Origin: CAMYLR01 sp039590215
Lineage (GTDB): Bacteria > Gemmatimonadota > Gemmatimonadetes > JACCXV01 > JAHWKZ01
Assembly (NCBI GenBank): GCA_039590215.1
Contig: JBDHFX010000108.1
Coordinates: 1-5,642 of the forward strand
DNA: 5,642 nucleotides
Reading direction: 5' to 3'
In this document: positions 5,581 to 5,642 of the stretch, one piece after another
How the letters are laid out: each line of letters begins with the position of its first letter
Numbering within the stretch: position 1 is the first letter of the stretch
Notes under the pieces: model-generated
Database searches by the model: none
The model's input: only the letters and a program-made list of their open reading frames with translations
Told to the model about the DNA's origin: nothing
Translations under genes and position numbers: made by a program

Positions 5581-5642
5581 CACCAAAACGCGGTTTTTCG
5601 TCATTATGCCGTAAATCCGCGGAGTTTTCCGCCTATTTGCCG
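5581..5642 (-). repeat. Conserved non-tRNA arm next to tRNA fragment copy 3 (repeat with 795-856)
   Basis: Aligns ungapped to 795-856, with 49 bp at one mismatch after a variable 13-bp zone. It contains AAAAC-gcg-GTTTT (5585-5597), a perfect inverted repeat directly next to the tRNA fragment, and the GCGGA/TCCGC hairpin. The match is still intact at the last base of the window, so the repeat very probably continues beyond it. Confidence 0.75.

Noticed and set aside
743..5642. Integron attC sites or a CRISPR array
   Set aside because: The repeated units are clear tRNA halves 2.3-2.5 kb apart. No attC core GTTRRRY pairing flanks each gene, and no short regular spacers exist.

Overview
The window is GC-rich bacterial DNA of about 5.6 kb from an organism I cannot place with confidence. 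The gene content fits a free-living or marine Gemmatimonadota/Acidobacteriota-type bacterium: a Lys9-type saccharopine dehydrogenase, a two-RCK potassium channel and a secreted S9 peptidase. No phylogenetic marker gene is present, so this is only a guess.

Layout. (1) 1-699, minus strand: the first 233 codons of a Lys9-type saccharopine dehydrogenase, cut by the window edge. (2) 743-856: a 3' half of a tRNA-Val(GAC), minus strand, followed by a conserved arm. (3) 857-1263: no gene I can name; it holds small repeats, a good minus-strand intrinsic terminator at 931-964 and possibly the 3' remnant of a minus-strand gene. (4) 1264-2967, plus strand: a 2-TM potassium channel with tandem RCK domains. 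(5) 3019-3067: a second tRNA-Val 3' half, with only a trace of the arm. (6) 3068-3336: non-coding leader. (7) 3337-5481, plus strand: a secreted dipeptidyl-peptidase-IV-like S9 peptidase. (8) 5529-5642: a third tRNA-Val 3' half with the same arm as the first, running off the window.

The notable thing is the punctuation, not the genes. Three near-identical tRNA-Val(GAC) 3' halves, each from the anticodon stem-loop through CCA, all on the minus strand, separate functionally unrelated genes at intervals of 2276 and 2510 bp. None has a recognisable tRNA 5' half. Copies 1 and 3 also share a further 62-bp non-tRNA arm. This is the pattern expected if elements inserted one after another at a tRNA-Val gene through a site in the anticodon loop, each insertion displacing a 3' half. 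In that model the intact tRNA lies beyond the right edge and the two complete intervals are small single-gene cargo units with no integrase of their own. The sequence shows the repeats directly; the mobile-element reading is inference.

The three protein genes have no obvious metabolic link: lysine/saccharopine metabolism, potassium flux and extracytoplasmic peptide degradation. That suits cargo accretion better than an operon.
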